Shown here: piece by piece, positions 8,310-16,624 of the stretch
How positions within the stretch are numbered: the stretch's first letter is position 1
How the letters are laid out: the number at the start of each line of letters is the position of its first letter
Assembly: GCA_021732385.1 (NCBI GenBank)
Contig: JAKFVA010000009.1
Coordinates: 188,447 to 237,343 of the forward strand
Direction of reading: 5' to 3'
Source: Burkholderiales bacterium
GTDB lineage: Bacteria; Pseudomonadota; Gammaproteobacteria; Burkholderiales; Burkholderiaceae_C
Length of the DNA stretch: 48,897 nucleotides
Position numbers and translations under genes: made by a program
Notes under the pieces: generated by a model
What the model was told of the DNA's origin: nothing
Database searches by the model: none
The model's input: only the letters and a program-made list of their open reading frames with translations

Positions 8310-9031
8310 GGATTTACCTCACGTCCGGCCCGGTCCCAGAAAGCAGAGGCCCGCAACAGTTGGCTTAGGTCTTTTTTGGCCTTGCTCGCGCGCGCCAGAT
8401 CCAGCTCAGGGGGAAAACGCATCATCCAGTTGCCCATCGGATCTACGACATACAAATGATCGGGTAGCCCGCGGCCCGCAGCAGGTGCTAGCCAATCCGC
8501 GAGTGCCGCTGGCTCAACACGCAATACCGTAGCACCAGCCAGGGCCGGCCGCAAAGCCTCTGATGGGGTGGCGGCATCAGGTATCAACCAGACCCAGTCA
8601 AGCCGGTCTTTGTCTTTGCCTAACGCTTCGCGCATCTGGCGCTGCAAGTAGAGCTGGCGCTGGCAGGCTTCATTGCAGGCACCTGCGCCAACACTGACCA
8701 GTAACCACTGGCCCTTGAGCTGGCGCAAGTTGCTGGCCTGGCCTTCCAAAGTCAGGGCGGCCAGGTCAGGCATGCTGCGCTGCGGCGTGATTAACTCGCC
8801 AAAATTGCGCCGTCCATCCGGGCGCACCACAAAGTAGGTGAAATACGAGGCCACCACCGGTGCCGCACACACCAATAGCAAAGCCAACATTTTCCAGCGC
8901 CCGCGTTGCTGGCTGAGCTGCCCCTGCCCCAGCGCGGGAAGGGAATGCACTGCCATGTGCAACGGCTGGTCCGGCCCTGCAGATGGCGTAGATGGAGTGG
9001 ATGCGGTTGTTTCAGGCACGGGTGTCCTCAT
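8306..9031 (-). CDS. SCO-like membrane-anchored thioredoxin-fold protein, cytochrome oxidase associated
   Basis: A ~241-residue protein with a Pro/Thr-rich cytoplasmic start, one membrane helix (about residues 47-65, [19 protein letters not shown]) and a periplasmic domain that looks like a distant SCO1/thioredoxin fold: [31 protein letters not shown], a CxxxC in the same position as in SCO1, then [12 protein letters not shown] near the end. It is a conserved but uncharacterised neighbour of SURF1 and ctaA in Burkholderiales as far as I recall. A redox or copper role in oxidase assembly is inferred from the CxxxC and the location. ATG 9031 is preferred to TTG 9046; either overlaps the end of the SURF1 gene. 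Confidence 0.75.
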   Translation of the reverse strand: MRTPVPETTASTPSTPSAGPDQPLHMAVHSLPALGQGQLSQQRGRWKMLALLLVCAAPVVASYFTYFVVRPDGRRNFGELITPQRSMPDLAALTLEGQASNLRQLKGQWLLVSVGAGACNEACQRQLYLQRQMREALGKDKDRLDWVWLIPDAATPSEALRPALAGATVLRVEPAALADWLAPAAGRGLPDHLYVVDPMGNWMMRFPPELDLARASKAKKDLSQLLRASAFWDRAGREVNP

Positions 9032-9809
9032 GGTGTTGAGTGGCAACGGGCCGTAGCGGCCTCAGCGGTTTCCACCATTGAAACCATACGTACAGCATTG
9101 CAATTAGGCCTGCCAGCGCAAACCACTGCACGGCATAACCATGGTGTTTGGCTATGCTACCGCCCACCTCCAGCCAGTCGCGTTGCAAGCCATCGCCCAC
9201 ATCACTGGCCTCAGTTTGAATCACAGTTACCAGCGCTAAGGTTCGCCCCACTTGGGCACTGTACTGAGCCCAGTCAAGATTTTGCCGAATACGTGAAGCC
9301 CCTTCCTCGCCGGGGCCACTGCCAAATTCCCAAAGTTTCGATGGCAGTGACGCCAAGCGGCCCGTCACGACTGTAGTTTCTGTAGGCGTAGGCACTGCTG
9401 GCAGCAGCGTGCGCTGCGCGAAATTGCGCGGAACCCAACCGCGCTGGACTACCAGCGTTGTGCTGGTGCCCGCGAGCTGCAAGGGGGTAAACACAAAAAA
9501 CCCAGGCTTGCCTTGCATTTGCCGGTTATCCAAAAACACCGTGTGCTCTGGCAACCATCGACCCTGCAACAGCACTCTACGGTGGTACAGCTGCAGGGTT
9601 TGGCCTAGCTGCAATTTCTGCTCAATCTGCGCCGTGTCCAATGCCGCCAATTGCTTCTGCGCCTGCAAGGCCATTTGCAAGTTTTCTTTCTCGGCAGCAC
9701 GTGACAACTGCCAGCGCCCCAATCCCAAGGCCAGCATTACCCCAAGTAAAGCAGCCAATGTTTGCCAGACAAAAAGCCGGCGCCGAAGCAGCGGTAAATC
9801 CAGCGTCAC
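9012..9809 (-). CDS. SURF1 family cytochrome oxidase assembly protein
   Basis: A 265-residue protein with the SURF1 layout: an N-terminal membrane helix (residues ~14-32), a periplasmic domain, and a C-terminal helix (~228-247, YAVQWFALAGLIAMLYVWF). Diagnostic segments are LGRWQLSRAAEK, GRWLPEHTVFLDNR, GFFVFTPLQL, LVVQRGWVPR and HHGYAVQWFAL. SURF1 proteins help insert heme A into subunit I of cytochrome c oxidase. The start codon is GTG at 9809. It is the first gene of the SURF1-SCO-ctaAB-SCO1 unit and starts only a few bases from the start of the oppositely oriented DUF2909 gene, so its promoter must lie within that gene. Confidence 0.93.
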   Translation of the reverse strand: MTLDLPLLRRRLFVWQTLAALLGVMLALGLGRWQLSRAAEKENLQMALQAQKQLAALDTAQIEQKLQLGQTLQLYHRRVLLQGRWLPEHTVFLDNRQMQGKPGFFVFTPLQLAGTSTTLVVQRGWVPRNFAQRTLLPAVPTPTETTVVTGRLASLPSKLWEFGSGPGEEGASRIRQNLDWAQYSAQVGRTLALVTVIQTEASDVGDGLQRDWLEVGGSIAKHHGYAVQWFALAGLIAMLYVWFQWWKPLRPLRPVATQHHEDTRA

Positions 9810-9824
9810 GGGATAATGCCTTTG

Positions 9825-10052
9825 ATGAACATCCTGATAGCTCTTGCATTCCTTGCCATTATCGGCAGCTTGGTCGCTGCGCTTTTTTTCATGCTCAAGG
9901 GTCGACCAGATGACCCCACCAATACAAAAGGTCGCAGCATGTCGCGGGCGCTGGCTTGGCGTGTGGGATTTTCTGTGGTGCTCTTCATCTGCGTACTAGC
10001 AGCCTGGAAACTGGGTTACATCCAGCCCACAGGCATCCCGCAAGGCAAGTAA
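9825..10052 (+). CDS. Twin transmembrane protein (DUF2909)
   Basis: A ~75-residue protein with two membrane helices (residues ~3-25 and ~49-66) separated by a polar loop (GRPDDPTNTKGRSMSRALAW), ending in WKLGYIQPTGIP. This is the DUF2909 pattern, a small membrane protein found in oxidase clusters of betaproteobacteria; its function is not known. ATG 9825 (MNILIALAF) matches the usual family start; ATG 9816 would add three residues. It is the only plus-strand gene inside the oxidase cluster: its 5' end abuts the SURF1 start and its stop overlaps the minus-strand terminator of coxC. Confidence 0.85.
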   Translation: MNILIALAFLAIIGSLVAALFFMLKGRPDDPTNTKGRSMSRALAWRVGFSVVLFICVLAAWKLGYIQPTGIPQGK

Positions 10053-10074
10053 AAAGGGCCGCTTAGCGACCCTT
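10050..10074 (-). terminator. Intrinsic terminator after coxC
   Basis: Read on the minus strand, AAGGGTCGC / GCGGCCCTT forms a stem with a three-base loop and one mismatch, followed directly by TTTTT (10055-10051). It lies 27 bp after the coxC stop and should end the coxBAC transcript before the SURF1 unit. Confidence 0.7.
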
Positions 10075-10100
10075 GCTTGTGGCGATCCGACGCAGTCGCC

Positions 10101-10982
10101 TTAAAGCCAATAAACCAGAATATACAAGCCCAGCCACACCACGTCGACAAAGTGCCAGTACCAGGCAGCCCCTTCAAAACCGAAGTGCTTGTCGGCTGTG
10201 AAATGGCCTTTTTGCAGACGCAGCGTAATAAACAGCAGCATCAACATGCCGACAAACACATGAAAACCATGGAAACCAGTCAACATATAAAAGGTTGAGC
10301 CGTAAATACCAGAGGTCAGCTTGAGGTTGAGGTCGCTGTAAGCGTGCGCGTATTCGAAGCCCTGCACGCCAAGGAAAATTAATCCTAGCAATACCGTGAC
10401 CCACATGAAGGCAATGGTCTTGCCACGCTGGCCGTGTTGCAGCGCATGGTGCGCAATCGTAATCGTCACGCCCGAGCTGAGCAACAATGCGGTATTGATA
10501 GTGGGCAACCAGAATGGGCCTACCGTGGTGAAAGGCTCCACAATGTCAGCCGGGGATGTAGTGGCGCCGGGTGTCAGGCTCGGCCAAGCGGCCTTGAAGT
10601 CAGGCCAAAGCAGCGCATTTTCCAGGTTACCCAATTCAGGGATGGAATGCGAGCGCGCCCACCACAATGCGGTGAAAAATGCACCAAAAAACATCACCTC
10701 TGAAAAAATGAACCAGGTCATGCTCCAGCGAAAAGAGAAGTCAATTTTTCGGCCATACAAACCAGCCTCGCTCTCGCCAATTGCTTGACTAAACCACTGG
10801 TAGAGCACAACAAACAACCAAAGCATGCCCAACAACAACGAATATTTACCCCAGGCCACATCGTTAATCCATTGGCCAGCGCCAAGAATCACAAAGAACA
10901 AGCCAACAGCTGCCATGAAAGGATGGCGAGATGGCTCGGGGATAAAGTAGTAGGGTTTGGTGCCGTGCGCGTGTGTACTCAT
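10101..10982 (-). CDS. coxC: Cytochrome c oxidase subunit III
   Basis: A 293-residue seven-helix subunit III of an aa3/caa3-type oxidase. Signatures: YYFIPEPSRHPF at the start, SMTWFIFSEVMFFGAFF (helix with the conserved acidic residue), TINTALLLSSGVTITIAHHAL, FLGVQGFEYAHAY, GIYGSTFYMLTGFHGFHV and AAWYWHFVDVVWLGLYI. Subunit III stabilises the catalytic core and proton uptake; it carries no metal. It is 13 bp after the DUF2970 gene and is followed by an intrinsic terminator, so it ends the structural oxidase operon. Confidence 0.97.
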   Translation of the reverse strand: MSTHAHGTKPYYFIPEPSRHPFMAAVGLFFVILGAGQWINDVAWGKYSLLLGMLWLFVVLYQWFSQAIGESEAGLYGRKIDFSFRWSMTWFIFSEVMFFGAFFTALWWARSHSIPELGNLENALLWPDFKAAWPSLTPGATTSPADIVEPFTTVGPFWLPTINTALLLSSGVTITIAHHALQHGQRGKTIAFMWVTVLLGLIFLGVQGFEYAHAYSDLNLKLTSGIYGSTFYMLTGFHGFHVFVGMLMLLFITLRLQKGHFTADKHFGFEGAAWYWHFVDVVWLGLYILVYWL

Positions 10983-10995
10983 TTCAATTCGCTTT

Positions 10996-11226
10996 TTAAG
11001 TTTTCACAATCCAGTTAACCAACACCATCAAGAACAGCACGAAAAACAAAGCCGAAACAATGCCCGCACCAATTACATAAAACGGATTAAGACGCCCACC
11101 ATCTTCTTGAAGGCCACTGTTGCCGCGGACTCCAAAAAATCCCCAGGCCACCGCATTGAAACTGCGCCACAGCGAGAGATTGCGCGTGGCAGGTGACGGC
11201 TCCAACGGATTGGGGGCGTTGCTCAT
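10996..11226 (-). CDS. DUF2970 small membrane protein
   Basis: A 76-residue protein with the DUF2970 pattern SFNAVAWGFFGVRG in the first half and a single C-terminal membrane helix (about residues 50-72, VIGAGIVSALFFVLFLMVLV). Function unknown; members sit between ctaG and coxC in Burkholderiales oxidase operons, which suggests a role in oxidase assembly. Its ATG overlaps the ctaG stop as ATGA, so translation is probably coupled. Confidence 0.87.
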   Translation of the reverse strand: MSNAPNPLEPSPATRNLSLWRSFNAVAWGFFGVRGNSGLQEDGGRLNPFYVIGAGIVSALFFVLFLMVLVNWIVKT

Positions 11227-11855
11227 GATTTCTCGGCTGCCACAATCGGCACTGACACTTTCGCAGTGGGCGCTACAAAGCCCTTTGGAGCAGCTGGTGT
11301 CTTGCCTCCTACCTCAAAAAAGGTGTAGGACAAGGTGATGGTCGTCACGTCTTTAGACAGCTTGGGATCGATAACAAAGGCTACGGGCCACTGCCTTTTT
11401 TCACCCGGCTCGAGCGTATATTGGTTAAAACAAAAACATTCGAGCTTGTTGAAATGCGCGGCAGCCTGGCGCGGCGCATAACTGGGAATAGCCTGAGCAG
11501 CCATGCGGCGGTTCTGCACATTCTGAAACTCGTACATCACTGTGGTGAGTTGACCCGGGTGCACTTGCAGCGAGCGCTGCGCAGGCTTGAATTCCCAGGG
11601 GCCGCGCGCATTGGCATCAAACTCAACCGTGATGGTGCGTGCAGTGTCGATTTGAGAATTTTCAGGGACCTTGACGTCTTTGCCTGCAACGCCATTACCA
11701 GGCACCTGCCGTTCAGACAGCGACAGGATGTTGATACCCGTCACCTCGCAAATGGCCTGGTACAGCGGTACCAAACCATAACCAAATGCAAACATCCCAG
11801 CAGCAGCAACAGCCAGTTTGCCGAGCATTTTGGTATTGGCGCGCAAAAGGTTCAT
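11223..11855 (-). CDS. ctaG: Cytochrome c oxidase assembly protein CtaG (Cox11)
   Basis: A 210-residue copper chaperone that delivers copper to the CuB site of subunit I. It has one N-terminal membrane helix (residues ~12-33), a periplasmic immunoglobulin-like domain, and the copper-binding motif CFCF in KLECFCFNQYTLEPGE (~140-155). LYQAICEVTGI near residue 32-42 is also typical. It lies 9 bp after a 36-residue assembly peptide and overlaps the next gene by four bases, within the coxB-coxA-ctaG-coxC operon. Confidence 0.96.
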   Translation of the reverse strand: MNLLRANTKMLGKLAVAAAGMFAFGYGLVPLYQAICEVTGINILSLSERQVPGNGVAGKDVKVPENSQIDTARTITVEFDANARGPWEFKPAQRSLQVHPGQLTTVMYEFQNVQNRRMAAQAIPSYAPRQAAAHFNKLECFCFNQYTLEPGEKRQWPVAFVIDPKLSKDVTTITLSYTFFEVGGKTPAAPKGFVAPTAKVSVPIVAAEKS

Positions 11856-11864
11856 GACGCCGTA

Positions 11865-11975
11865 TTAACGATTTAACAAAACCATTTTGACAAAAAACCC
11901 GACCAAAAACACTGCGGCCACCGACGCCAGAATCAGCGCGGTTCGCAGGTTGTTTTTCTTTTGCTCGGGTGTCAT
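11865..11975 (-). CDS. Cytochrome oxidase small assembly protein, 36 residues
   Basis: A short frame between coxA and ctaG encodes MTPEQKKNNLRT followed by one membrane helix (about residues 13-32) and the end LLNR. The same type of peptide (charged MTPEQ start, one helix) is annotated in other Burkholderiales oxidase operons as a small assembly protein, as far as I recall. It is 8 bp after the coxA stop and 9 bp before the ctaG start, on the same strand, so it is co-transcribed. There is no strong ribosome site, and translation may depend on coupling with coxA. Confidence 0.75.
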   Translation of the reverse strand: MTPEQKKNNLRTALILASVAAVFLVGFFVKMVLLNR

Positions 11976-11983
11976 GCGTGCAT

Positions 11984-13624
11984 TCAGCCAACTACCTTGG
12001 TAGCGGCAGCATTGAGCTTGGGCGGGTTCTCAAAAGTATGAAAGGGCGCGGGAGAGGGCACTTCCCACTCCAGGCCCTCGGCACCTTGACCGTTCTCATC
12101 GAGCCAAGGGTTCTGTTTGGCTTTCTCGCCTTTGCCCATCATGCACGGCAAGGCCACAAAGAAGAAGAAGTAGACCTGGGCAATGCCAAAGAAAAAGGCT
12201 CCAACGCTGGCAATTGCATTGAAATCGGTAAACTGCATGGGGTAGTCGGCATAGCGGCGCGGCATACCCGCAAGACCCAAAAAGTGCATGGGGAAAAAAG
12301 TGACGTTGAACGCAATCAACGACCACCAAAAGTGAATTTTCCCGCGGGTTTCGTTGTACATCACGCCAGTCCACTTGGGTGCCCAGTAGTAGAACCCGGC
12401 AAACAAACCATAAAGCGAACCTGCCACCAGTACATAGTGAAAGTGCGCCACCACGTAATAAGTGTCTTGTAACTGGATATCAATCGGGGCCATGGCCAGA
12501 ATCAAGCCAGTGAAGCCGCCCATAGTGAACACGAAAATAAAGCCTACGGCAAACAGCATAGGCGTCTCAAATGTCATCGAGCCCTGCCACATGGTGGCAA
12601 TCCAGTTGAAAATTTTCACTGCGGTGGGCACCGCGATCAGCATCGTGGCGTACATAAAAAAGAGCTGACCCGTCACCGGCATACCGGTGGTAAACATGTG
12701 GTGCGCCCAGACAATGAAACTCAGGATCGCAATCGACGAAGTGGCATACACCATAGACGCATAGCCAAAGAGTTTCTTGCGCGCAAAGGCTGGCACGATC
12801 TGGCTGACAATGCCAAATGCTGGCAGGATCATGATGTAGACCTCGGGGTGGCCGAAGAACCAGAAGATGTGCTGGTACATCACTGGATCGCCGCCGCCGG
12901 CGGGGTTGAAAAAGCTGGTGCCAAAGTGGCGGTCAGTTAGCGTCATGGTGATGGCGCCTGCGAGTACCGGCATCACGGCTATCAGCAGGTAAGCAGTGAT
13001 CAGCCAAGTCCAGCAGAACATCGGCATTTTCATCAAGGTCATGCCGGGTGCACGCATGTTCAAGATGGTGACGATGATGTTGATCGATCCCATGATGGAA
13101 CTGGCACCCATGATGTGCATGGCAAAAATACCCGCATCCATGCTGGGGCCCATTTGCAGGGTCAGCGGGGCATACAGCGTCCAGCCGGCAGCTGGTGCGC
13201 CACCGGGCATGAAAAACGAACCCACCAGCATTAAGCCAGCAGGAATGAGCAACCAGAAGCTGAAGTTGTTCATGCGCGCAAACGCCATGTCGGCGGCACC
13301 GATTTGCAGCGGAATCATCCAGTTCGCAAAGCCGACAAAGGCCGGCATAATCGCGCCAAACACCATGATCAGGCCGTGCATGGTGGTGAACTGGTTGAAC
13401 AGTTCGGGGTTGACCAGTTGCAAGCCAGGCTGAAACAACTCGGCACGAATCGCCAGCGCCAACACACCGCCCACCATCAGCATGGTGAAAGAGAACAACA
13501 GATACAACGTGCCGATGTCTTTGTGGTTGGTGGCGTACACCCAGCGACGCCAGCCGCTGGGGGCATGGTCGTGGTGGTCATCGTGACCGGTGGCGTGGCC
13601 GTGGGGATCCAGGACTGCACTCAT
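11984..13624 (-). CDS. coxA: Cytochrome c oxidase subunit I
   Basis: A 546-residue heme-copper oxidase catalytic subunit. It begins with a His-rich tail ([13 protein letters not shown]) and has twelve membrane helices. Key motifs: [13 protein letters not shown] (heme a ligand His), [18 protein letters not shown] (CuB His and the cross-linked Tyr), [12 protein letters not shown] (two CuB His), and [13 protein letters not shown] (heme a3 and heme a ligands). It reduces oxygen to water and pumps protons in the inner membrane. Neighbours: coxB 54 bp upstream and the 36-residue peptide 8 bp downstream. An AGAGG ribosome site precedes the ATG. Confidence 0.98.
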   Translation of the reverse strand: MSAVLDPHGHATGHDDHHDHAPSGWRRWVYATNHKDIGTLYLLFSFTMLMVGGVLALAIRAELFQPGLQLVNPELFNQFTTMHGLIMVFGAIMPAFVGFANWMIPLQIGAADMAFARMNNFSFWLLIPAGLMLVGSFFMPGGAPAAGWTLYAPLTLQMGPSMDAGIFAMHIMGASSIMGSINIIVTILNMRAPGMTLMKMPMFCWTWLITAYLLIAVMPVLAGAITMTLTDRHFGTSFFNPAGGGDPVMYQHIFWFFGHPEVYIMILPAFGIVSQIVPAFARKKLFGYASMVYATSSIAILSFIVWAHHMFTTGMPVTGQLFFMYATMLIAVPTAVKIFNWIATMWQGSMTFETPMLFAVGFIFVFTMGGFTGLILAMAPIDIQLQDTYYVVAHFHYVLVAGSLYGLFAGFYYWAPKWTGVMYNETRGKIHFWWSLIAFNVTFFPMHFLGLAGMPRRYADYPMQFTDFNAIASVGAFFFGIAQVYFFFFVALPCMMGKGEKAKQNPWLDENGQGAEGLEWEVPSPAPFHTFENPPKLNAAATKVVG

Positions 13625-13678
13625 GGGATATACCTCTGACTGAACTGTTTAAATTGGCAAAATAGCAATACGTTGAAT

Positions 13679-14857
13679 TTACTTGCGGGCAGCTTTGACA
13701 TCAGCAGGCTGCACCACATCGCCAGTCTTGTTGGACCAGGTGTTTTTGGTGTACGTTGATACGGCCGCCAGCTCGGTGTCGCTCAGCTGCTTCCAGGCAG
13801 GCATGGCACCGTTGTTTTGGCCATTGAGCAAAATCGCAATTTGCTTGGATTTATCAGAGTCCAGCACCACAGCAGCGCCGTCCAGCGCCTTGATAGCGGC
13901 AGCACCTTTGCCGTTGGCTTGATGGCAAACCATGCAGTTGTTCTTATAGACCAACTCGCCGCGCTTGATACTGTCATCCAGCGTCCAAACCTTGTTTGGG
14001 TCGTCTTGCTTGGCTGCAAGCTTTTTCTTCTCGCCATCAACCCACGCGGTGTAGTCTTGTGCGCTCACAACCTTGACGTGAATTGGCATGTAAGCATGCT
14101 CTTTGCCACACAACTCAGCGCATTGGCCATAAAAATCGCCCGTTTTCTCGGCCTTGAACCAGGTGTCGCGCACAAACCCAGGAATGGCGTCCTGCTTGAT
14201 ACCAAAGGCAGGCACCATAAAAGCGTGAATCACATCGTTGGCTGTGGTGATGATGCGAATTTTTTTGCCAACTGGCACCACCAGCGGATTGTCGACCTTG
14301 AGCAGGTAATTGTCGACAGCAACGCCCTTGGCGCCGTTGTTGGACAGTTCACGGTGGGTCGGGTCAAGCGTGGAAACAAAACCGATGCCCTCGCCCTCGC
14401 CCTTGATGTAGTCGTAGCCCCACTTCCACTGCATGCCGGTGGTTTTGATGGTGAGGTCGGCGTTGGTGGTGTCTTTAGATGCAACCAGGACCTTGGTTGC
14501 AGGCAGGGCCATCAAAATAACAATGATGAAAGGCACGATGGTCCAAATGACCTCTACAGTCACCGACTCATGAAAATTGGCCGCCTTGTGGCCACGCGAC
14601 TTGCGGTGCTTCCAGATGGAATAAAACATCACCGCGAACACCGCGACAAAAATCACCGAGCACAAAATCAACATAAACCAGTGCAGCCAGGCCTGCTCTT
14701 CGGCAATCTTGGTTACGGCCGGGTGCAAGTTAAGCTGCCGCACGGCTGGGCCGCCAGGCAAATCGTTAACCGCATGGGCCAGGCTAAAAAATGCCGTGCC
14801 AAGCCAAGCAGTGGCTGCCAGCCACCAGGAGTTCATGCCGCCGGTAATGCGCTTCAT
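13679..14857 (-). CDS. coxB: Cytochrome c oxidase subunit II with fused cytochrome c domain (caa3 type)
   Basis: The ~392-residue protein has a signal-like first helix, two membrane helices, a cupredoxin domain with the CuA site (CAELCGKEHAYM, about residues 245-256), and a C-terminal cytochrome c domain with the heme-binding CMVCH (~306-310) and a distal Met probably in GAMPAWKQLSD. The fused cytochrome makes this a caa3-type subunit II that can take electrons from soluble cytochrome c. I chose ATG 14857 because it gives the expected N-terminal helix; the frame extends to 14953, where it overlaps the DUF2244 stop, but that extension (GECAAAAARPPSV) looks unlike the family. Confidence 0.95.
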   Translation of the reverse strand: MKRITGGMNSWWLAATAWLGTAFFSLAHAVNDLPGGPAVRQLNLHPAVTKIAEEQAWLHWFMLILCSVIFVAVFAVMFYSIWKHRKSRGHKAANFHESVTVEVIWTIVPFIIVILMALPATKVLVASKDTTNADLTIKTTGMQWKWGYDYIKGEGEGIGFVSTLDPTHRELSNNGAKGVAVDNYLLKVDNPLVVPVGKKIRIITTANDVIHAFMVPAFGIKQDAIPGFVRDTWFKAEKTGDFYGQCAELCGKEHAYMPIHVKVVSAQDYTAWVDGEKKKLAAKQDDPNKVWTLDDSIKRGELVYKNNCMVCHQANGKGAAAIKALDGAAVVLDSDKSKQIAILLNGQNNGAMPAWKQLSDTELAAVSTYTKNTWSNKTGDVVQPADVKAARK

Positions 14858-14949
14858 CGTTTTCACTTCTTGTTGCCTCAGATTAACTATCATCTCTTGT
14901 CGCACTGACGGCGGCCTTGCAGCCGCCGCGGCGCATTCTCCAATACCCT

Positions 14950-15453
14950 TCATGTGCCGCGTAGCGCATTGCGAATCTCACGCGCCAGCTCGGGCCGCAA
15001 CTCAGGCCGCAAAAATCGTCCGATTTGAACTGACCGACCTTGACCCGACACTTCTATCAAGGACTGGTCGTTGGTGCGCGGCTCAACCCTGACCCATGCA
15101 CGATGGAATTCCGCGCGCTCGCGCCGCCCAGCATTCTCCAGTTCAACCACCAGCTGGCTGCCATGCAGTGAAATAATTTCACCATCGCTGGCATGCCGTG
15201 CATACACCAAGAAAGCCACCCCCACGGCCAGCAGTTCAAGCCCAGCAAAGCCCAGCACATAGGGCGCACCCTGAAACCAAAAAAACAGGCCGATGCCCAG
15301 CGATACCGCGCACAAAGACAAATACATCCAACCCAGCTGCGCGGGCGTCAGCGCGCAGTTGCGTTTGAGCAGCCAGTCAATGCCTTGGCTGGATTGTCTG
15401 GCTAAGCGAAAAGTGGAACTGGACACCGCGAAGACTTTTGATCGACTGGGCAT
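14950..15453 (-). CDS. DUF2244 domain membrane protein
   Basis: A 167-residue protein with two adjacent membrane helices (residues ~42-60 and ~65-84) followed by a soluble domain ending GRFLRPELRPELAREIRNAL, which is the DUF2244 pattern. The N-terminal WLLKRNCALTPAQLGWMY is also typical. Function is unknown; the gene commonly precedes coxB in betaproteobacteria and is here the first gene before the oxidase operon, ~92 bp before the chosen coxB start, on the same strand. The first ~28 residues may not be translated if a later start is used. Confidence 0.85.
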   Translation of the reverse strand: MPSRSKVFAVSSSTFRLARQSSQGIDWLLKRNCALTPAQLGWMYLSLCAVSLGIGLFFWFQGAPYVLGFAGLELLAVGVAFLVYARHASDGEIISLHGSQLVVELENAGRRERAEFHRAWVRVEPRTNDQSLIEVSGQGRSVQIGRFLRPELRPELAREIRNALRGT

Positions 15454-15593
15454 GCTGCTCAGTTGCCTGAACTGCCTGAACCCTGTTGGCGCGGGAAGAT
15501 ACCCGAGATTTAACTGGCGTGATTTTAACCGACTCGTACAGCGCTGACCACCGCAGCCAAATGCCCCTCAAACCGCTTGGCCCGCCTACCCGT

Positions 15594-16538
15594 TCAATCC
15601 CGGTTATTTGGCCGCGGTCGCAGCATGTTGCGCATATCTTGCAAGGCAATCACGCTTTGCGCCTGAAGCGCCATGCGTGGGGCTGGCTTGAAAGCATGGC
15701 CGTAAATAATTTCAAAGGTCAGCGACAAGCTGCCCGCTGCTGCGGGCAAAGCCAGCGTTTGCGCCAGCCCCTGGTGCAATTGGGCCAGCCACTGGCGACC
15801 ACGCAAAGCGGCAAAGCGCCGGCCATTCAGGTTGCGGCCCAGCTCGCGCAGTTCAGCCAGCAAGCGCTCTGGGGTGGCAAAAGTCAAAACAATGCGCTCC
15901 ATATCCATCACCGGCTGTGCAAAACCGGCTTCCACCAGCATGTCGCCCCAGTCGTGCATGTCGGTAAATGCATGGGCGGGTTCAGTCCAACCCATCGACC
16001 GATAGAGGATGCGCAATTCGCGCAGGGTGTCGGGCCCAAAGCAGGAAAACATCAAGAAGCCCTCGCTCGCCAGTGCGGCATGCCACTGCAAGATCAAGCC
16101 CCTCGGGTCAGCCGCCATGTGCAACGCCATGTTGGCCCAAAGCATTTGCACACCGTTTGGCGGCGGCAAGCCAAATTGCGGTGCCTGGCGCTGCCAGCGG
16201 GCCGGGTGCCACCAGGGCTTGATCAATTTTTCGGCAGCCGCTAGTGCTTGCCCAGGCTGGCTTTGCACCACAAAACAGCCTGCCTTGGGGTAACGCTGGA
16301 TGAGTTTTTCATGCACCGGCAGACTCCCGCGCAGCGGCTCCCAGTGCGCCCAGGCGGTGGGCTGGCAGGTCATCCAGTCGAGCCGTTGTTCCATGCGGCG
16401 CGCCACCTCGTCGTGCAGCCAGGGCGTTTGCGCCGGTGTCATTGCCTGCCAGCGCGCCGCCGCCACCGGGTCAATGCTGGGCGGTAAGGCGCTGGGTGCA
16501 GCGTTGGCGGTGAGGGTGGGCAAGTCTGGACGCGACAT
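15594..16538 (-). CDS. BioC-like methyltransferase with degenerate SAM-binding motif
   Basis: A ~314-residue protein whose middle and end match the BioC/UbiE-like class I methyltransferases: VARRMEQRLDWM, then MLWANMALHMAADPRGLILQWHAAL, FLMFSCFGPDTLRELR, DMHDWGDMLVEAGFAQPVMDMERI and LELRELGRNL-type segments. The usual motif I (LDLGCGxG), expected after the RLDWM segment, is not there: the region reads AWAHWEPLRGSLPVHE, with no Gly-rich loop. It may bind SAM poorly or act as a non-enzymatic partner. ATG 16538 and ATG 16574 are both possible. The gene is divergent from comF, an arrangement I recall from other Burkholderiales, where it is often called biotin synthesis BioC-like; a role in biotin synthesis is doubtful here. 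Confidence 0.7.
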   Translation of the reverse strand: MSRPDLPTLTANAAPSALPPSIDPVAAARWQAMTPAQTPWLHDEVARRMEQRLDWMTCQPTAWAHWEPLRGSLPVHEKLIQRYPKAGCFVVQSQPGQALAAAEKLIKPWWHPARWQRQAPQFGLPPPNGVQMLWANMALHMAADPRGLILQWHAALASEGFLMFSCFGPDTLRELRILYRSMGWTEPAHAFTDMHDWGDMLVEAGFAQPVMDMERIVLTFATPERLLAELRELGRNLNGRRFAALRGRQWLAQLHQGLAQTLALPAAAGSLSLTFEIIYGHAFKPAPRMALQAQSVIALQDMRNMLRPRPNNRD

Positions 16539-16624
16539 GGGTGCGGTAGGTCGATGCAGCACCAACCGCAGCAAGCGAAATGCGGCGTGGCTCGGTCTGG
16601 GGCAAGTCTGCGTATATTAAGGCC

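Noticed and set aside
13817-14908. Long plus-strand open frame (363 codons) opposite coxB.
   Set aside because: It is antisense to a well-supported coxB gene, with a composition typical of shadow frames in GC-rich DNA and no recognisable domain.
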